Below, one piece after another: positions 24,017 through 35,011 of a stretch of 53,596 bases of DNA (position 1 is its first letter; each line of letters opens with the position of its first letter). Source of the DNA: Pseudomonadota bacterium. Lineage in GTDB: Bacteria; Pseudomonadota; Gammaproteobacteria; Steroidobacterales; Steroidobacteraceae. Location of the stretch: contig JANYAE010000036.1 in NCBI GenBank assembly GCA_025355105.1, positions 1 to 53,596 on the forward strand, given 5' to 3'. The position numbers and the translations under genes were made by a program. The notes beneath the pieces were generated by a model. It worked only from the letters and a program-made list of their open reading frames with translations, did not search any database and was not told the origin of the DNA.

Positions 24017-26395
24017 TCAGTCGCGAAAGGTCGCGTTCAGGTCCTGCTTCAATCGCTCGCGCACCGCCGTCATGACGGTGTCCACGTCGGCGTCCGTCAG
24101 GGTCTTCGATTTATCTTGCAAAATCAAGCCTAAAGCAACGCTTTTTCTACCGGTTTCTATCCCCTGCCCCCGGTACACGTCGAAAACTTTGAGTTCGCGC
24201 AATAGGCTGAACGCGGCGACAGTAACAGATTCGCGTAACTGGCTGAAAGTGGAGACTTCATCTACCACCGCCGCGAGATCGCGGCGCACCGCCGGGAAGC
24301 GCGACAGCTCCTGCGCACGGGGTAGCCTGGCGCTCGACGTTATGTTCAATTCGAGCTCGAACAGGAACGGTGCGGGTGAAAGCTCAAGTGAGCGCGCAAG
24401 TTCCGGATGTAACTCTCCGATCCAGCCACAGGCACGCGCGCCGCGATAGATGCGCGCCGAGCGCCCGGGGTGCAGGCAGCTGAGCGAATCGGCGACGAAG
24501 CGAAACTCCGCCGGCGTACCGCTCGCGGCGAGCAGCGCCTCGACGTCCGCTTTCAGGTCGTAGAAGTCGCCGGGCGTGCGCGCCGCGCCCCACTGCTCCG
24601 GCAAGGCCGGGCCCCAGGCCACGCCTGCGATGCAGTTAATCTCTTCTAATTCATCATCTTGAGATGTAAACTTCGCGCCATGCTCGAATAAGCGCACGCG
24701 CGTCTGCTGGCGGCGCGCGTTCTCGCCGAGCGCCTTCACGAGGCCCGGCCACAGCGACACGCGCATCTCGGCGAGCTCCGCCGAGATCGGATTCGCGAGC
24801 TTGAGCGCCACCGCGCCCGGGAACAGGCGCGACTGCAGCGCCGGGTCGACGAAGGTGTAGTTGATGGCCTCGGAGTAGCCCCGCTCGACGAGGCTGAGCG
24901 CGAGGCGCGCGGTGCTGACTTCGCCCTCCGGCACCGCGCTCGGCCGCTGCGGCATCGGTGCATCGATGCCGGGGATCTCGTTGTAGCCGTAGACGCGGGC
25001 GACCTCCTCGACGAGGTCGGCCTCCTGCGTCAGGTCAAAGCGCCACGACGGCGCGATGACCGACCAGCCGTCCGGCAAGGCCTCGACGCTGAGGCCCAGC
25101 GCGCCGAGGATCGCCGCGACCCGCGCCGGCGGCACCTCGATGCCGATCAGGCGCGCGAGATAGGAGCGCCTGAGGCGGATCGGCGCGTGCACCGGCAGGT
25201 AGGCCGCCTCGGTGACCAGTTCGGCCGGACCTGGCGTGCCACCGGCGATCGCGCACAGCAACGTGCTCGCGCGCTCAAGCGCCCGGCCCTGGCCGGCGGG
25301 GTCCACGCCGCGCTCGAAGCGCTGCGAGGCGTCGGTAAGAACGCCGAAGCGTCGGCCGCGGCCGGCAATCACCGCCGGCGCGAACCAGGCAGCCTCGAGG
25401 AACACGTCGGTGGTATCCGGCGCGATGCCGCTCTTCTTGCCGCCCATGATGCCGGCAAGACCGACCGGCGCGCTGGCATCGGCGATCACCAGCATGTCCG
25501 GCTCGAGCGCAATCAGGCTGCCGTCGAGCAGCTCGAGCTGCTCGCCCGCTCGCGCGAAGCGCACGTCGATGCGCGTGTCGAGCTGGCGCAGGTCATAGGC
25601 GTGCATCGGCTGGCCGAGCTCGAGCATGACGTAGTTGGTGACGTCGACCAGCGGCCCGAGGCTGCGAAGGCCGGCGCGCCGCAGGCGCTCGCGCATCCAC
25701 AGCGGCGTCGGCGCGGCCGGGTTCAGGCCGCGGATCACCCGGCCGCCGAAACGCGCGCAGCCGCTCGGCGCCTGCAGCGTGACCGGCAGGCGCGCGCCGC
25801 TCGCGGCGGGCAGCGGCGCGAGCGCCGGGCCCTCGAGCGCGGCGCCTGACAGCACCGCGAGCTCGCGCGCGAGGCCGAGCACCGAGAGCGCATCGCCGCG
25901 ATTGGGCGTGAAGTTGATCTCGAGAACGGTGTCATCGAGATCAAGCGCCGCGCGCAGGTCCGCACCGGTCGCAAGTTCCGCCGGCAACTCGAGCAGGCCG
26001 TCGGGGCCGTCGCCGAGCCCGAGCTCGCGCGCCGAGCAGAGCATGCCTTCGGAGTCGACACCGCGCAGCTGGGCGCGGCCGATCACGACGCCGCCCGGTA
26101 GCGTCGCGCCGACGCGGGCCAGCGGCGCCTTGAGGCCAGGCCGCACGTTCTTCGCGCCGCAGACAATCTGCACTTCGGCGCCGCCGCCCACCGCCACGCG
26201 GCAGACGCTGAGCTTGTCGGCCTGCGGGTGCCGGGCGGTTGCGAGCACCTCGGCGACGATCACGCCGCTGAACGGCTCGGCCGCGCGGCTCACGCCCTCG
26301 ACCTCGAAGCCGGCCATCGTCAGCCGCGCCGCGAGCGCGGCCACGTCGTCGCCGACGCTGGCCCACTCCGACAGCCACTTCAGCCCGAGCTTCAT
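24017..26395 (-). CDS. pheT: Phenylalanyl-tRNA synthetase beta subunit
   Basis: 792 residues, ATG at 26395. Recognisable parts in order: N-terminal tRNA-binding EMAP-like domain ('[17 protein letters not shown]', '[20 protein letters not shown]'), the B3/4 editing domain ('[15 protein letters not shown]'), B5 domain, the catalytic-like core and the C-terminal FDX-ACB anticodon-binding domain ('[16 protein letters not shown]'). It forms an alpha2beta2 enzyme with PheS charging tRNA-Phe. It starts 15 bases after pheS. The last third contains patches of AT-rich codons (TTA, ATA, AGA, AAA) that stand out sharply in this genome, around 24100-24260 and 24625-24690. Confidence 0.98.
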   Translation of the reverse strand: MKLGLKWLSEWASVGDDVAALAARLTMAGFEVEGVSRAAEPFSGVIVAEVLATARHPQADKLSVCRVAVGGGAEVQIVCGAKNVRPGLKAPLARVGATLPGGVVIGRAQLRGVDSEGMLCSARELGLGDGPDGLLELPAELATGADLRAALDLDDTVLEINFTPNRGDALSVLGLARELAVLSGAALEGPALAPLPAASGARLPVTLQAPSGCARFGGRVIRGLNPAAPTPLWMRERLRRAGLRSLGPLVDVTNYVMLELGQPMHAYDLRQLDTRIDVRFARAGEQLELLDGSLIALEPDMLVIADASAPVGLAGIMGGKKSGIAPDTTDVFLEAAWFAPAVIAGRGRRFGVLTDASQRFERGVDPAGQGRALERASTLLCAIAGGTPGPAELVTEAAYLPVHAPIRLRRSYLARLIGIEVPPARVAAILGALGLSVEALPDGWSVIAPSWRFDLTQEADLVEEVARVYGYNEIPGIDAPMPQRPSAVPEGEVSTARLALSLVERGYSEAINYTFVDPALQSRLFPGAVALKLANPISAELAEMRVSLWPGLVKALGENARRQQTRVRLFEHGAKFTSQDDELEEINCIAGVAWGPALPEQWGAARTPGDFYDLKADVEALLAASGTPAEFRFVADSLSCLHPGRSARIYRGARACGWIGELHPELARSLELSPAPFLFELELNITSSARLPRAQELSRFPAVRRDLAAVVDEVSTFSQLRESVTVAAFSLLRELKVFDVYRGQGIETGRKSVALGLILQDKSKTLTDADVDTVMTAVRERLKQDLNATFRD

Positions 26396-26410
26396 CTCAG
26401 CCTCACAGGA

Positions 26411-27812
<1,402 letters not shown>

Positions 27813-27838
27813 GTCACTCTCCTAAACGTTGCGTCGAT

Positions 27839-28033
27839 CTAATGGTTCGGCAGCAGCTGGGTAACCCGGTTGACGTCCGTCTCATGGACCATCTTCCCGG
27901 AACGCAGCTGACGCTTACGCTTCGACGGCTTCTTCGTCAGGATGTGACGCTTGTGGGACTGGCCGCGCTTGAAGCCATTCGCAGTCTTGCGAAAACGCTT
28001 CGCCGCAGCCTTGTTGGTTTTCAACTTAGGCAT
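27839..28033 (-). CDS. rpmI: Ribosomal protein bL35
   Basis: 64 residues from the ATG at 28033 ('[20 protein letters not shown]', later '[15 protein letters not shown]'), with GGAG eight bases upstream. The longer open frame to 28123 is not used: bL35 always begins at MPKLKT. It sits between infC and rplT, the standard order. Confidence 0.97.
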   Translation of the reverse strand: MPKLKTNKAAAKRFRKTANGFKRGQSHKRHILTKKPSKRKRQLRSGKMVHETDVNRVTQLLPNH

Positions 28034-28207
28034 CGACATTCTCCTGCCGGACGGTTCCCCGCCGGCGCTTTTTAACCCTGTCGCACCGCGCGGACCATTC
28101 CGCGTCGGGCTCGGGGCGGGCACGGCCGGTGGCGAGTTGAGTCGCTTCCCGGCCGGTCACTTGTGTCGCAGGTGCTTGCGCACCTGCATCAACAATTCAT
28201 ATCACGC
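28034..28207 (-). promoter_or_regulatory. infC-rpmI intercistronic leader with GC hairpin
   Basis: 174 bases between infC and rpmI. On the transcribed strand, GCCGG and CCGGC flank a short loop ('cggggaaccgt') just ahead of the rpmI ribosome site. In E. coli this interval holds the L20 translational operator. A similar control is plausible, but the known L20-binding fold was not verified here. Confidence 0.35.
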
Positions 28208-28735
28208 TCAGGACTGACCCTTCTTCTTCGGCGCGAACATCATCACCAGCTGCTTGCCTTCCATCAGCGGGGTCTGTTCGATCACCGCCTCGGTCGACAG
28301 GTCCTTCACCAGCCGGTCGAGCATGCGACGCCCCACCTCCTGGTGCGCCAGCTCGCGGCCGCGGTAGCGCAGCGTCACCTTGGCCTTGTCGCCCTCGGAC
28401 AGGAACCGAAGAATATTACGCAGCTTGATCTGGTAATCGTTCTCGTCGGTGCCGGGCCGGAACTTCACTTCCTTGACCTGGATCTGCTTCTGCTTGCGCT
28501 TCGCCGCGTGGGCCTTCTTGTTCTGTTCGAACAGGAACTTGCCGAAGTCCATGACCCGGCAGACCGGCGGCTCCGCGGTCGGCGACACTTCGACGAGATC
28601 CAGGGTCTGCGATTTCGCGAGTTCGAGAGCCTCAGCCCTCGTCATCACGCCCGCCTGACTGCCGTCGTCTGCGATCACGCGCAGCGTCGGTGCAAGGATC
28701 TCTTCATTGCGCCGTACGCGCTTCGTAGTTGCGAT
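28208..28735 (-). CDS. infC: Translation initiation factor IF-3, ATC start
   Basis: 175 residues if translation starts at the ATC at 28735-28733. The frame from there reads '[20 protein letters not shown]' followed by '[11 protein letters not shown]', which is the family N-terminus; the first ordinary start (GTG at 28678) would delete about 19 conserved residues. A perfect GGAGG (28744-28748) sits eight bases before the ATC, and the in-frame thrS stop lies just ahead, so no upstream start is possible. IF-3 genes use AUU (E. coli) or other rare starts so that IF-3 can repress its own translation. The rest is typical: '[20 protein letters not shown]' and '[19 protein letters not shown]'. Confidence 0.96.
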   Translation of the reverse strand: MATTKRVRRNEEILAPTLRVIADDGSQAGVMTRAEALELAKSQTLDLVEVSPTAEPPVCRVMDFGKFLFEQNKKAHAAKRKQKQIQVKEVKFRPGTDENDYQIKLRNILRFLSEGDKAKVTLRYRGRELAHQEVGRRMLDRLVKDLSTEAVIEQTPLMEGKQLVMMFAPKKKGQS

Positions 28736-28738
28736 AAG

Positions 28739-30664
28739 TCAATCCTCCAAAGAATGACGGCCGCGGCCCGCGATGTCGGACTGAATCCGCGTCGCCACCT
28801 CTTGCAGAGGCAGGACGCCGAGATCTTTGCCCGAACGCGTGCGCACGGCCAACGATAGGGACTCGACTTCTCGGTCCCCCGCCACCAGCAGGTACGGAAC
28901 CCGCCGGAGCGTATGCTCGCGGATCTTAAAGCCCACCTTCTCGTTGCGCAAGTCGGCTTCGACCCGAACCCCCTGATTTTTCAGGAATTCAGCGGCCTTA
29001 CGCACGAAATCGGCCTGCCGATCGGTAATCGACAGCACCACCGCCTGTGTCGGCGCGAGCCAGGGCGGGAAACGCCCGGCGTGGTTCTCGATCAGGATGG
29101 CGATGAAACGCTCGAAGGAGCCGAGGATCGCCCGGTGCAGCATGACCGGCGCCCGGCGGCTGCCGTCCTCGGCCACGTACTCGGCGCCGAGGCGCTCCGG
29201 AAGCACGAAATCGACCTGCAGCGTGCCGCACTGCCAGTCGCGGCCGATCGCGTCCTTGAGCACGAACTCGAGCTTGGGGCCGTAGAAGGCACCCTCGCCC
29301 GGGTTCAGCGTGTACTCGAGCCCGGCGCTCTCGACCGCCTGCTTGAGCGCCGCCTCGGCGCGATCCCAGGTGTCGTCGGAGCCGGCGCGCTTCGCGGGCC
29401 GGTCGGAGAACTTGACCCGCACCTCGGCGAAGCCGAAGTCGGCGTAGATGCTCTGCAGCAGGTGGCAGAACGCCACTGTCTCGCTGTTGATCTGCTCCGG
29501 CAGGCAGAAGATGTGGGCGTCATCCTGCGTGAAGGCGCGCACCCGCATCAGCCCGTGCAGCGCGCCGGAAGGCTCGTTGCGGTGGCAGGCGCCGAACTCC
29601 GCGAGCCGCAGCGGCAGGTCACGGTAGCTCTTCATGCCCTGCTTGAAGATCTGCACGTGGCCCGGGCAGTTCATCGGCTTGACCGCCAGCACGCGGTTCT
29701 CGGACTCGGCGATGAACATGAGCTCGCGGTAGTTCTCCCAGTGGCCGGACTTCTCCCACAGCGTCCGGTCGAGGAGCTGCGGGCTCTTGACCTCGAGATA
29801 GCCTGCCGCCTCGAGCCGGCCGCGCATGTAGCGCTCCACCTCGCGCCACAGCGTCCAGCCGGGCGGATGCCAGAAGACGCTGCCGACCGCCTCTTCCTGC
29901 TGGTGAAAGAGATCGAGCTCACGGCCGATGCGGCGGTGATCGCGCTTCTCGGCCTCCTCGAGGCGGGTCAGGTAGTCCTTGAGCTCCTGCTCGTTGCGCC
30001 AGGCCGTGCCGTAGACCCGCTGCAGCATCTCGTTCTTGGAATCGCCGCGCCAGTAGGCGCCGGCGAGCTTCATCAGCTTGAAGGCCTTGAGTTTGCCGGT
30101 GGACGGCACGTGCGGACCGCGGCACAGGTCGAACCAGTCGCCCTGCCCGTAGAGGCTGATGTCCTCGCCGACCGGAACGCTGGCGATGATCTCCGCCTTG
30201 TAGTGCTCGCCCATGCCCTTGAAGAGCTGCACCGCCGCGTCGCGCGGCATGACGCGACGCTCGACCTTGAGGTCCGCCTTGGCGAGCTCCTTCATCTTGG
30301 CCTCGAATTTCTCGAGGTCCTCCGGCGTGAACGGCCGCTCGAAGGCGAAGTCGTAGAAGAACCCGTCCTCCACGACCGGGCCGATCGTGACCTGCGCCTT
30401 CGGGTAGATCGACTGCACGGCGTGCGCGAGCAGATGCGCGGTCGAGTGGCGGATGATCTCGAGCGCGGCCGGATCCTTGTCGGTGACGATCGCGACCGTC
30501 GCGTCGCGCTCCAGCCGGTAGCTGGTGTCGACCAGCAGGCCGTCGACGCGACCGGCCAGCGCCGCCTTCGCGAGCCCCGGCCCGATGCTGGCCGCGAGCT
30601 CCGCCACCGTCACCGGCTGGTCGAAGCGGCGTTGGCTGCCGTCGGGAAGGGTCATCACGGGCAT
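28739..30664 (-). CDS. thrS: Threonyl-tRNA synthetase
   Basis: 641 residues, ATG at 30664. N-terminal TGS domain ('[20 protein letters not shown]'), editing domain with '[11 protein letters not shown]' (zinc-like His pair), catalytic core with '[14 protein letters not shown]' and '[11 protein letters not shown]', and anticodon-binding domain ('[18 protein letters not shown]'). It charges tRNA-Thr and edits Ser-tRNA-Thr. Its stop is three bases before the infC start. A stable hairpin lies only three bases upstream of its start codon. Confidence 0.98.
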   Translation of the reverse strand: MPVMTLPDGSQRRFDQPVTVAELAASIGPGLAKAALAGRVDGLLVDTSYRLERDATVAIVTDKDPAALEIIRHSTAHLLAHAVQSIYPKAQVTIGPVVEDGFFYDFAFERPFTPEDLEKFEAKMKELAKADLKVERRVMPRDAAVQLFKGMGEHYKAEIIASVPVGEDISLYGQGDWFDLCRGPHVPSTGKLKAFKLMKLAGAYWRGDSKNEMLQRVYGTAWRNEQELKDYLTRLEEAEKRDHRRIGRELDLFHQQEEAVGSVFWHPPGWTLWREVERYMRGRLEAAGYLEVKSPQLLDRTLWEKSGHWENYRELMFIAESENRVLAVKPMNCPGHVQIFKQGMKSYRDLPLRLAEFGACHRNEPSGALHGLMRVRAFTQDDAHIFCLPEQINSETVAFCHLLQSIYADFGFAEVRVKFSDRPAKRAGSDDTWDRAEAALKQAVESAGLEYTLNPGEGAFYGPKLEFVLKDAIGRDWQCGTLQVDFVLPERLGAEYVAEDGSRRAPVMLHRAILGSFERFIAILIENHAGRFPPWLAPTQAVVLSITDRQADFVRKAAEFLKNQGVRVEADLRNEKVGFKIREHTLRRVPYLLVAGDREVESLSLAVRTRSGKDLGVLPLQEVATRIQSDIAGRGRHSLED

Positions 30665-30667
30665 GGA

Positions 30668-30693
30668 AGCGGGCCTGTCGCGAAAAGCCCGCT
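30668..30693 (-). promoter_or_regulatory. Hairpin abutting the thrS start codon
   Basis: On the transcribed strand AGCGGGC (30693-30687) pairs with GCCCGCT (30674-30668) around a 12-base loop. The stem ends three bases before the thrS ATG, and no separate ribosome site is visible. A structure placed here would block initiation. E. coli ThrRS represses its own mRNA at a leader hairpin, so this may be an analogous operator; inference only. No T-tract follows, so it is not a terminator. Confidence 0.4.
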
Positions 30694-30750
30694 ACTTTAG
30701 CAAATAGGCCGGCAGACTGGCGCGGCGGATCTGCTTGGTCGATCTCGAAC

Positions 30751-31830
30751 TCAGCGCAGCCGCAGCCGTTCGCCGTATCCGGTCAGCTCCAGGTAGCCCC
30801 GGCCGAGCCGCTGGCCGGCGCTGCGGGCCTCGACCGCGCCCTCCCAGTAGACCGCGCCGGTGGTGAGGCGGGAGTCGCTCTCCTGGTCGTCCATCAGCGG
30901 CTTGAGCTCGAGCATGAGGTCGCCGGCCTGCAGCTGCCACTCGACGGGGTACTCGACCTGGGTGCGCGGTGAGCGCCAGCGTCGCCCCGGCGTAAAGCGC
31001 AGCTCCGCCGGCCACAGGATCCGGACCGCGCCGTCGGCAGCACGCAACGTGCCGCCGGCCCAGCGAGGCGTGCCCTCGGCATCGCGGATCCGAAAGGCCA
31101 TCAAGGCCGCGCCGCCCTCGAGGTTGAGCCCAACCCAGTCCCAGCCGACCGCCGCCGCGTCGAGGTAGGCGCTCGACCATTCGTGGTCCAGCCAGGCGCT
31201 ACCGGTGACCTTCTCAGCGTGGCCGCCGCGCTCGAGCGTGCCCGTGACCGCGAGCTGCGGCAGGCTGTAATAGAGGCTCGCCGACGCCGCTGCCGGACCC
31301 TTCTGGCTGTAGCCGCCGGCGCCGTTGCGCAGCGGCGGCACCGACGGGCGCAGCGTCAGCGCGAAACCGAAGCCCTCGGCGCGCACCTCGGTCGTGAACA
31401 CCTCGCCCTGCTCGGCCAGCGACCAGTCCTTGAGGTGCACGTCGGTGCGCGCCGTCGCGGCCGCGGCCAGGCCGAAGCCCGCGCGCAGGATGCGCTGGTC
31501 ATGCCACAGCCGCTGCCGCTTGGGATCGCTGACCGCGGCGTGCGCGATCAGCACCTGGCGCGCGGCGAAGGCGCTCGGATTGGCGGCATCGCCATCCGGG
31601 CGGGTGCGAAAGAAGGTGACCTGGAAGCCGAGCGGCTCGCCGCTGCCGGTCGCGAGCCAGCCGGTCACATACCACCACTCGGTGCGAAACAGCGGGTGCG
31701 CGCCGGCGTCCGCCGGCAGGTGGACCTCGGCGCCCGGCAGCACGTCCGGGTAGTCGGCGGCGGCGAGCGTCAGCGCCGTGACGAGCGCAAGCACGCCGAG
31801 GCGCGCCGCGGCCTGGCGCCTGCTGCTCAC
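30751..31830 (-). CDS. Exported lipocalin-like protein (AttH/CrtC family)
   Basis: 359 residues from the ATG at 31830, which overlaps the stop of the upstream permease by four bases. A signal peptide of about 25 residues ('LGVLALVTALTLAAA') is followed by two tandem lipocalin-type beta-barrels. Family markers are 'FRTEWWYVTGWL' (residues 49-60) and 'GSAWLDHEWSSAYL'. Members were named carotenoid 1,2-hydratase from CrtC, but exported members next to an ABC exporter are probably lipid or lipid-conjugate carriers. Being last in an operon with a LolD-like ATPase and FtsX-type permease suggests it receives what the exporter releases into the periplasm. Confidence 0.9.
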   Translation of the reverse strand: MSSRRQAAARLGVLALVTALTLAAADYPDVLPGAEVHLPADAGAHPLFRTEWWYVTGWLATGSGEPLGFQVTFFRTRPDGDAANPSAFAARQVLIAHAAVSDPKRQRLWHDQRILRAGFGLAAAATARTDVHLKDWSLAEQGEVFTTEVRAEGFGFALTLRPSVPPLRNGAGGYSQKGPAAASASLYYSLPQLAVTGTLERGGHAEKVTGSAWLDHEWSSAYLDAAAVGWDWVGLNLEGGAALMAFRIRDAEGTPRWAGGTLRAADGAVRILWPAELRFTPGRRWRSPRTQVEYPVEWQLQAGDLMLELKPLMDDQESDSRLTTGAVYWEGAVEARSAGQRLGRGYLELTGYGERLRLR

Positions 31831-34328
31831 CAGTCCTCCCGCACGGCGCGCACCGCCGAGCCCGAGGTCACGACGCGCCCGGTCAGTCCCGCGGTCAGCG
31901 CCGCCGCCGCGATCAGCGCCACCGCGACCAGCGCGAGCGGGCCTGCCGGCAGCACGTAGTCGAGGCTCCAGTGAAAGGACTGACGGTTGACGACGAACAC
32001 GAGCACCAGGCTGAGGACGACGCCGACCAGCAGCCCATAGAGCGCGCCAAGCGCGCCGAGGATCGCGCCCTCGCCGGCCAGCATCGCCAGCACCTCACGG
32101 CGCCTGAGCCCGAGGTGACGCAGCATGCCGAACTCGGCGCGCCGTGCGAGTGCCTGCATCGCGAAGGCAAGTCCCACGCCGAGCAGTCCGATCGCGACCG
32201 CGATCGCCTCGAGCGCGTAGGTGATCGCGAAGGCGCGGTCGAAGGCGGCCAGCGCCCGGCCCTTGAGCTCGCCGGCGGCGATGACCTGCAGCGTCTCGCC
32301 GCCCGCGAGCAGCGCGCGGATGCGCTCGCGCAGCGTCGCGCCGTCAGCGCGCGGCGCGAGCCAGACCGAGCCCTCGGTGTAGCGCGCCTCGTGCACCAGC
32401 GCCTCGAACACGCTGCGCTCGATCGCGAGCGCCCCGCCGCTGCGCGCATAGTCGCGCCAAATCCCGGCGACGAAGAAGCGCTGCGGCCGGCCGGCGATCG
32501 GCAGCTCCACGACCTGCCCCGGCCGGTAGGCGTAGAGGTCGCGCATCGCCTCGGAGGCGAACACCAGCGGCAGGCCGGGATTTGGCGCCGTGGCCCGGGC
32601 GATGAGCGGCAGCGGCACCGACGAGGCGGCCAGCGGGCGCGCGATCAGTGCCACCGGCGGCTGCTCGGGCGCGAGCGACAGCTGCGTCACGCGCCACAAC
32701 TCGACGCGCGCGACACCGTCGAGCTGCTCAAGCGCCAGCGCCTGCGCAGGCGAGACGAACGCCGTGTCGCTCGGCGGTGTCACCCGGAAGTGGAGATCCG
32801 CCGGCAGCACCTCGCCGAGCCAGCGGTCGAAGGAATCGCGAAACGAATGCACCATGATCGCCATCGCAACCATCAGGCTGAAGCTGACGACGATCGCAGC
32901 GAGGCTGACGGCCGACTGCGCCACGGTGCCGTTCAACTGCGCGAGCGCGAGTGCCGGCACCGGCCGGCGCGCCACCAGGCGCGCCAGCACCGCCGCCGCG
33001 AACAACGGCACGAGGCGCACCGCGGCGAACAGCAGCAGCGCGATCGACGCATAGCCAAAGAGCGGCAAGCCCCGCAGCGGCGGCCCGAGCGCGAGGGCGA
33101 TGCCCCCGAGCGCCGCGCCGACGGCAAGCGGCAGGCGCCGGCGCACACTGGGCGCAGCTTCCGCGTCGCCGGCCTTGAGCGCCTGGGCCGGCGCGATGCG
33201 CGCCGCGTCGCGGGCCGGGTTCCAGGCGCCGGCCACCGAGACCGCGATGCCGAGGGCGACGAACGCGGCGAGCGTCGACAGATCGGCGGCCACCGCGATG
33301 CGCTCGCCGTCGAAGAAGCCGGCGCCGAGGTCGCCGCCGAGCGCGGCGAGCGTGAACTGCGCGATCGCGACGCCGAGCGCCGCGCCGAGGAGTCCGCCGA
33401 GCGCGCCGACCGCGGCACCCTCGATGAGCACCGCGAGCCTGAGCTCGGCGCGCGTCGCGCCGAGCGCGCGCAGCAGCGCGAGCTGCTGGCGGCGGCGCAT
33501 CACGGCGAGCGCCTGGGTCGCGAACACCAGGAAGGCGCCGGTGAGCAGCGCGACCAGCGCCAGCATGTCGAGGTTGACGCGGTAGGCGCGGGTCAGGTTC
33601 GCGCCGCGCGCCTCGCTCACCTGCGGGGTCAGCGCGTCGACGCCGGCCGGCAACTGGAGGCTCGCCCGGAAGCGCGCCACGTCGACGCCGGCGCGCAGCC
33701 GCAGGTCGATGCGCTGCAGCCGGCCGAGCGCGCCGAGGGTCCACTGCGCAGAGCCCACGTCCATGACGCCGAGGCGACGGCCGTAGGCCGACTCCGGCAG
33801 CACCGCGATCACCGCGAGCGTGCGCTGGCGCGCGCCGAGCTGCACCGCGAGCCTGTCGCCGGCGCTGACCCCGAGGCTCTCAGCGGCGCGCGCCGACAGC
33901 GCGATCGCCTGCGGGGCGAGCAGCGGCACGAAGCGGCCGACGAGCTCGCCGTACAGCGCCGGCTGCAGCGCGCCGGCAACGAGCGGATCGACGCCGAGCA
34001 CGGTCAGCGTGCCGCCGGCGGCGAGCGAGACGTCCAGCTCGACCACCGGGCTCGCGACCTCGACCTCAGGACGCGCGGCGAGACGCGCAAACAGCGCCTC
34101 GTCGAAGCCGGCGCGCCCGCCGCGGATGACGAGATCGGCGGCACCCGTCAGCTGCCGCGTCGCCCGGCCGAACTCGATGAGCGCGCTTTCGTTGACGAGA
34201 TAGACGCCTGCGGCCAGCGCGACGCCGAGCGCGATCGCGCCGACCGCGACCGCGAGCCGCAGCGGCCGGTCGCGCAGCTGCGCTGCGAACACCGTGAGCG
34301 CGACCCTGACGGCGCCAGTACTGGTCAT
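31827..34328 (-). CDS. ABC exporter permease, FtsX/LolCE-like, two FtsX domains
   Basis: 833 residues. An N-terminal membrane anchor (about 20-40), a periplasmic part, three membrane segments around 255-370 ('LVALLTGAFLVFATQALAVM', 'VGALGGLLGAALGVAIAQF'), a linker with further membrane segments (400-500), a second periplasmic part and three C-terminal segments ('ILGALGALYGLLVGVVLSLV') give the duplicated FtsX layout of large MacB-class permeases. It partners with the upstream ATPase; the start overlaps the ATPase stop as TGATG. It probably extracts a lipid or hydrophobic molecule from the inner membrane toward the lipocalin-like protein encoded next. Confidence 0.92.
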   Translation of the reverse strand: MTSTGAVRVALTVFAAQLRDRPLRLAVAVGAIALGVALAAGVYLVNESALIEFGRATRQLTGAADLVIRGGRAGFDEALFARLAARPEVEVASPVVELDVSLAAGGTLTVLGVDPLVAGALQPALYGELVGRFVPLLAPQAIALSARAAESLGVSAGDRLAVQLGARQRTLAVIAVLPESAYGRRLGVMDVGSAQWTLGALGRLQRIDLRLRAGVDVARFRASLQLPAGVDALTPQVSEARGANLTRAYRVNLDMLALVALLTGAFLVFATQALAVMRRRQQLALLRALGATRAELRLAVLIEGAAVGALGGLLGAALGVAIAQFTLAALGGDLGAGFFDGERIAVAADLSTLAAFVALGIAVSVAGAWNPARDAARIAPAQALKAGDAEAAPSVRRRLPLAVGAALGGIALALGPPLRGLPLFGYASIALLLFAAVRLVPLFAAAVLARLVARRPVPALALAQLNGTVAQSAVSLAAIVVSFSLMVAMAIMVHSFRDSFDRWLGEVLPADLHFRVTPPSDTAFVSPAQALALEQLDGVARVELWRVTQLSLAPEQPPVALIARPLAASSVPLPLIARATAPNPGLPLVFASEAMRDLYAYRPGQVVELPIAGRPQRFFVAGIWRDYARSGGALAIERSVFEALVHEARYTEGSVWLAPRADGATLRERIRALLAGGETLQVIAAGELKGRALAAFDRAFAITYALEAIAVAIGLLGVGLAFAMQALARRAEFGMLRHLGLRRREVLAMLAGEGAILGALGALYGLLVGVVLSLVLVFVVNRQSFHWSLDYVLPAGPLALVAVALIAAAALTAGLTGRVVTSGSAVRAVREDW

Positions 34329-35011
34329 CAGCGGTCCGCGAGCGCTCTGAGCCCGCGGCCGTCGAACTCGTAGACGCGATCCGCGGTGGCCGCCGCAGCG
34401 CGCGAGTGGGTGATCAGGAGCCCGCCGCCACCGTGGCCCTTGACCTGCGCGCGCAGCAGCGCGAGCACCTGCGCAGCGGTGCGCGGATCGAGATTGCCGG
34501 TCGGCTCGTCGGCCAGCAGCAGCCGCGGCCGGTGCACGAGGGCGCGCGCGATCGCGACCCGCTGCAGCTCGCCGCCCGAGAGCTCGCGCGGCAGTCGCGG
34601 ACCGCTGCCCTCGAGGCCGACCTCGGCGAGCATCGCCGCGACGCGTGCCTCTGCCTCGCCGGACGGGCAGCCGTTGAGCGCCAGCGGCAGGCCGACGTTG
34701 CGCGCCACCGTCAGGTAGGGCAGCACGTGGAAGGCCTGGAACACGAAACCCATCGCGCGGCGCCTGAGCAGCGTCAGGGCGTCATCGTCAAGCGCGGTGA
34801 GCTCCTCGCCGTCCAGGCGGATCGAGCCGCCGTCCGGCCGGTCGAGTCCGGCGATGACGTTGAGCAGCGTCGATTTACCGACGCCGGACTCCCCCATGAT
34901 CGCCACGTACTCGCCGGCGGCCAGCGCGAAGCTGAGATCCTCGAGCACCGGCGGCCGGTCAGGCCGGAAGCGCCGCGCGACGCGCTCGAGCGCGAGTAGC
35001 GGCGCGGTCAT
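34328..35011 (-). CDS. ABC transporter ATP-binding protein, LolD/MacB type
   Basis: 227 residues with Walker A 'GESGVGKST', Q-loop '[15 protein letters not shown]', signature '[15 protein letters not shown]' and Walker B '[12 protein letters not shown]'. The Q-loop 'FQAFHVLP' and 'DEPTGNLD' are typical of the LolD/FtsE/MacB class. It powers the permease encoded immediately downstream. Its ATG directly follows the stop codon of the glycosyltransferase gene. Confidence 0.95.
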   Translation of the reverse strand: MTAPLLALERVARRFRPDRPPVLEDLSFALAAGEYVAIMGESGVGKSTLLNVIAGLDRPDGGSIRLDGEELTALDDDALTLLRRRAMGFVFQAFHVLPYLTVARNVGLPLALNGCPSGEAEARVAAMLAEVGLEGSGPRLPRELSGGELQRVAIARALVHRPRLLLADEPTGNLDPRTAAQVLALLRAQVKGHGGGGLLITHSRAAAATADRVYEFDGRGLRALADR

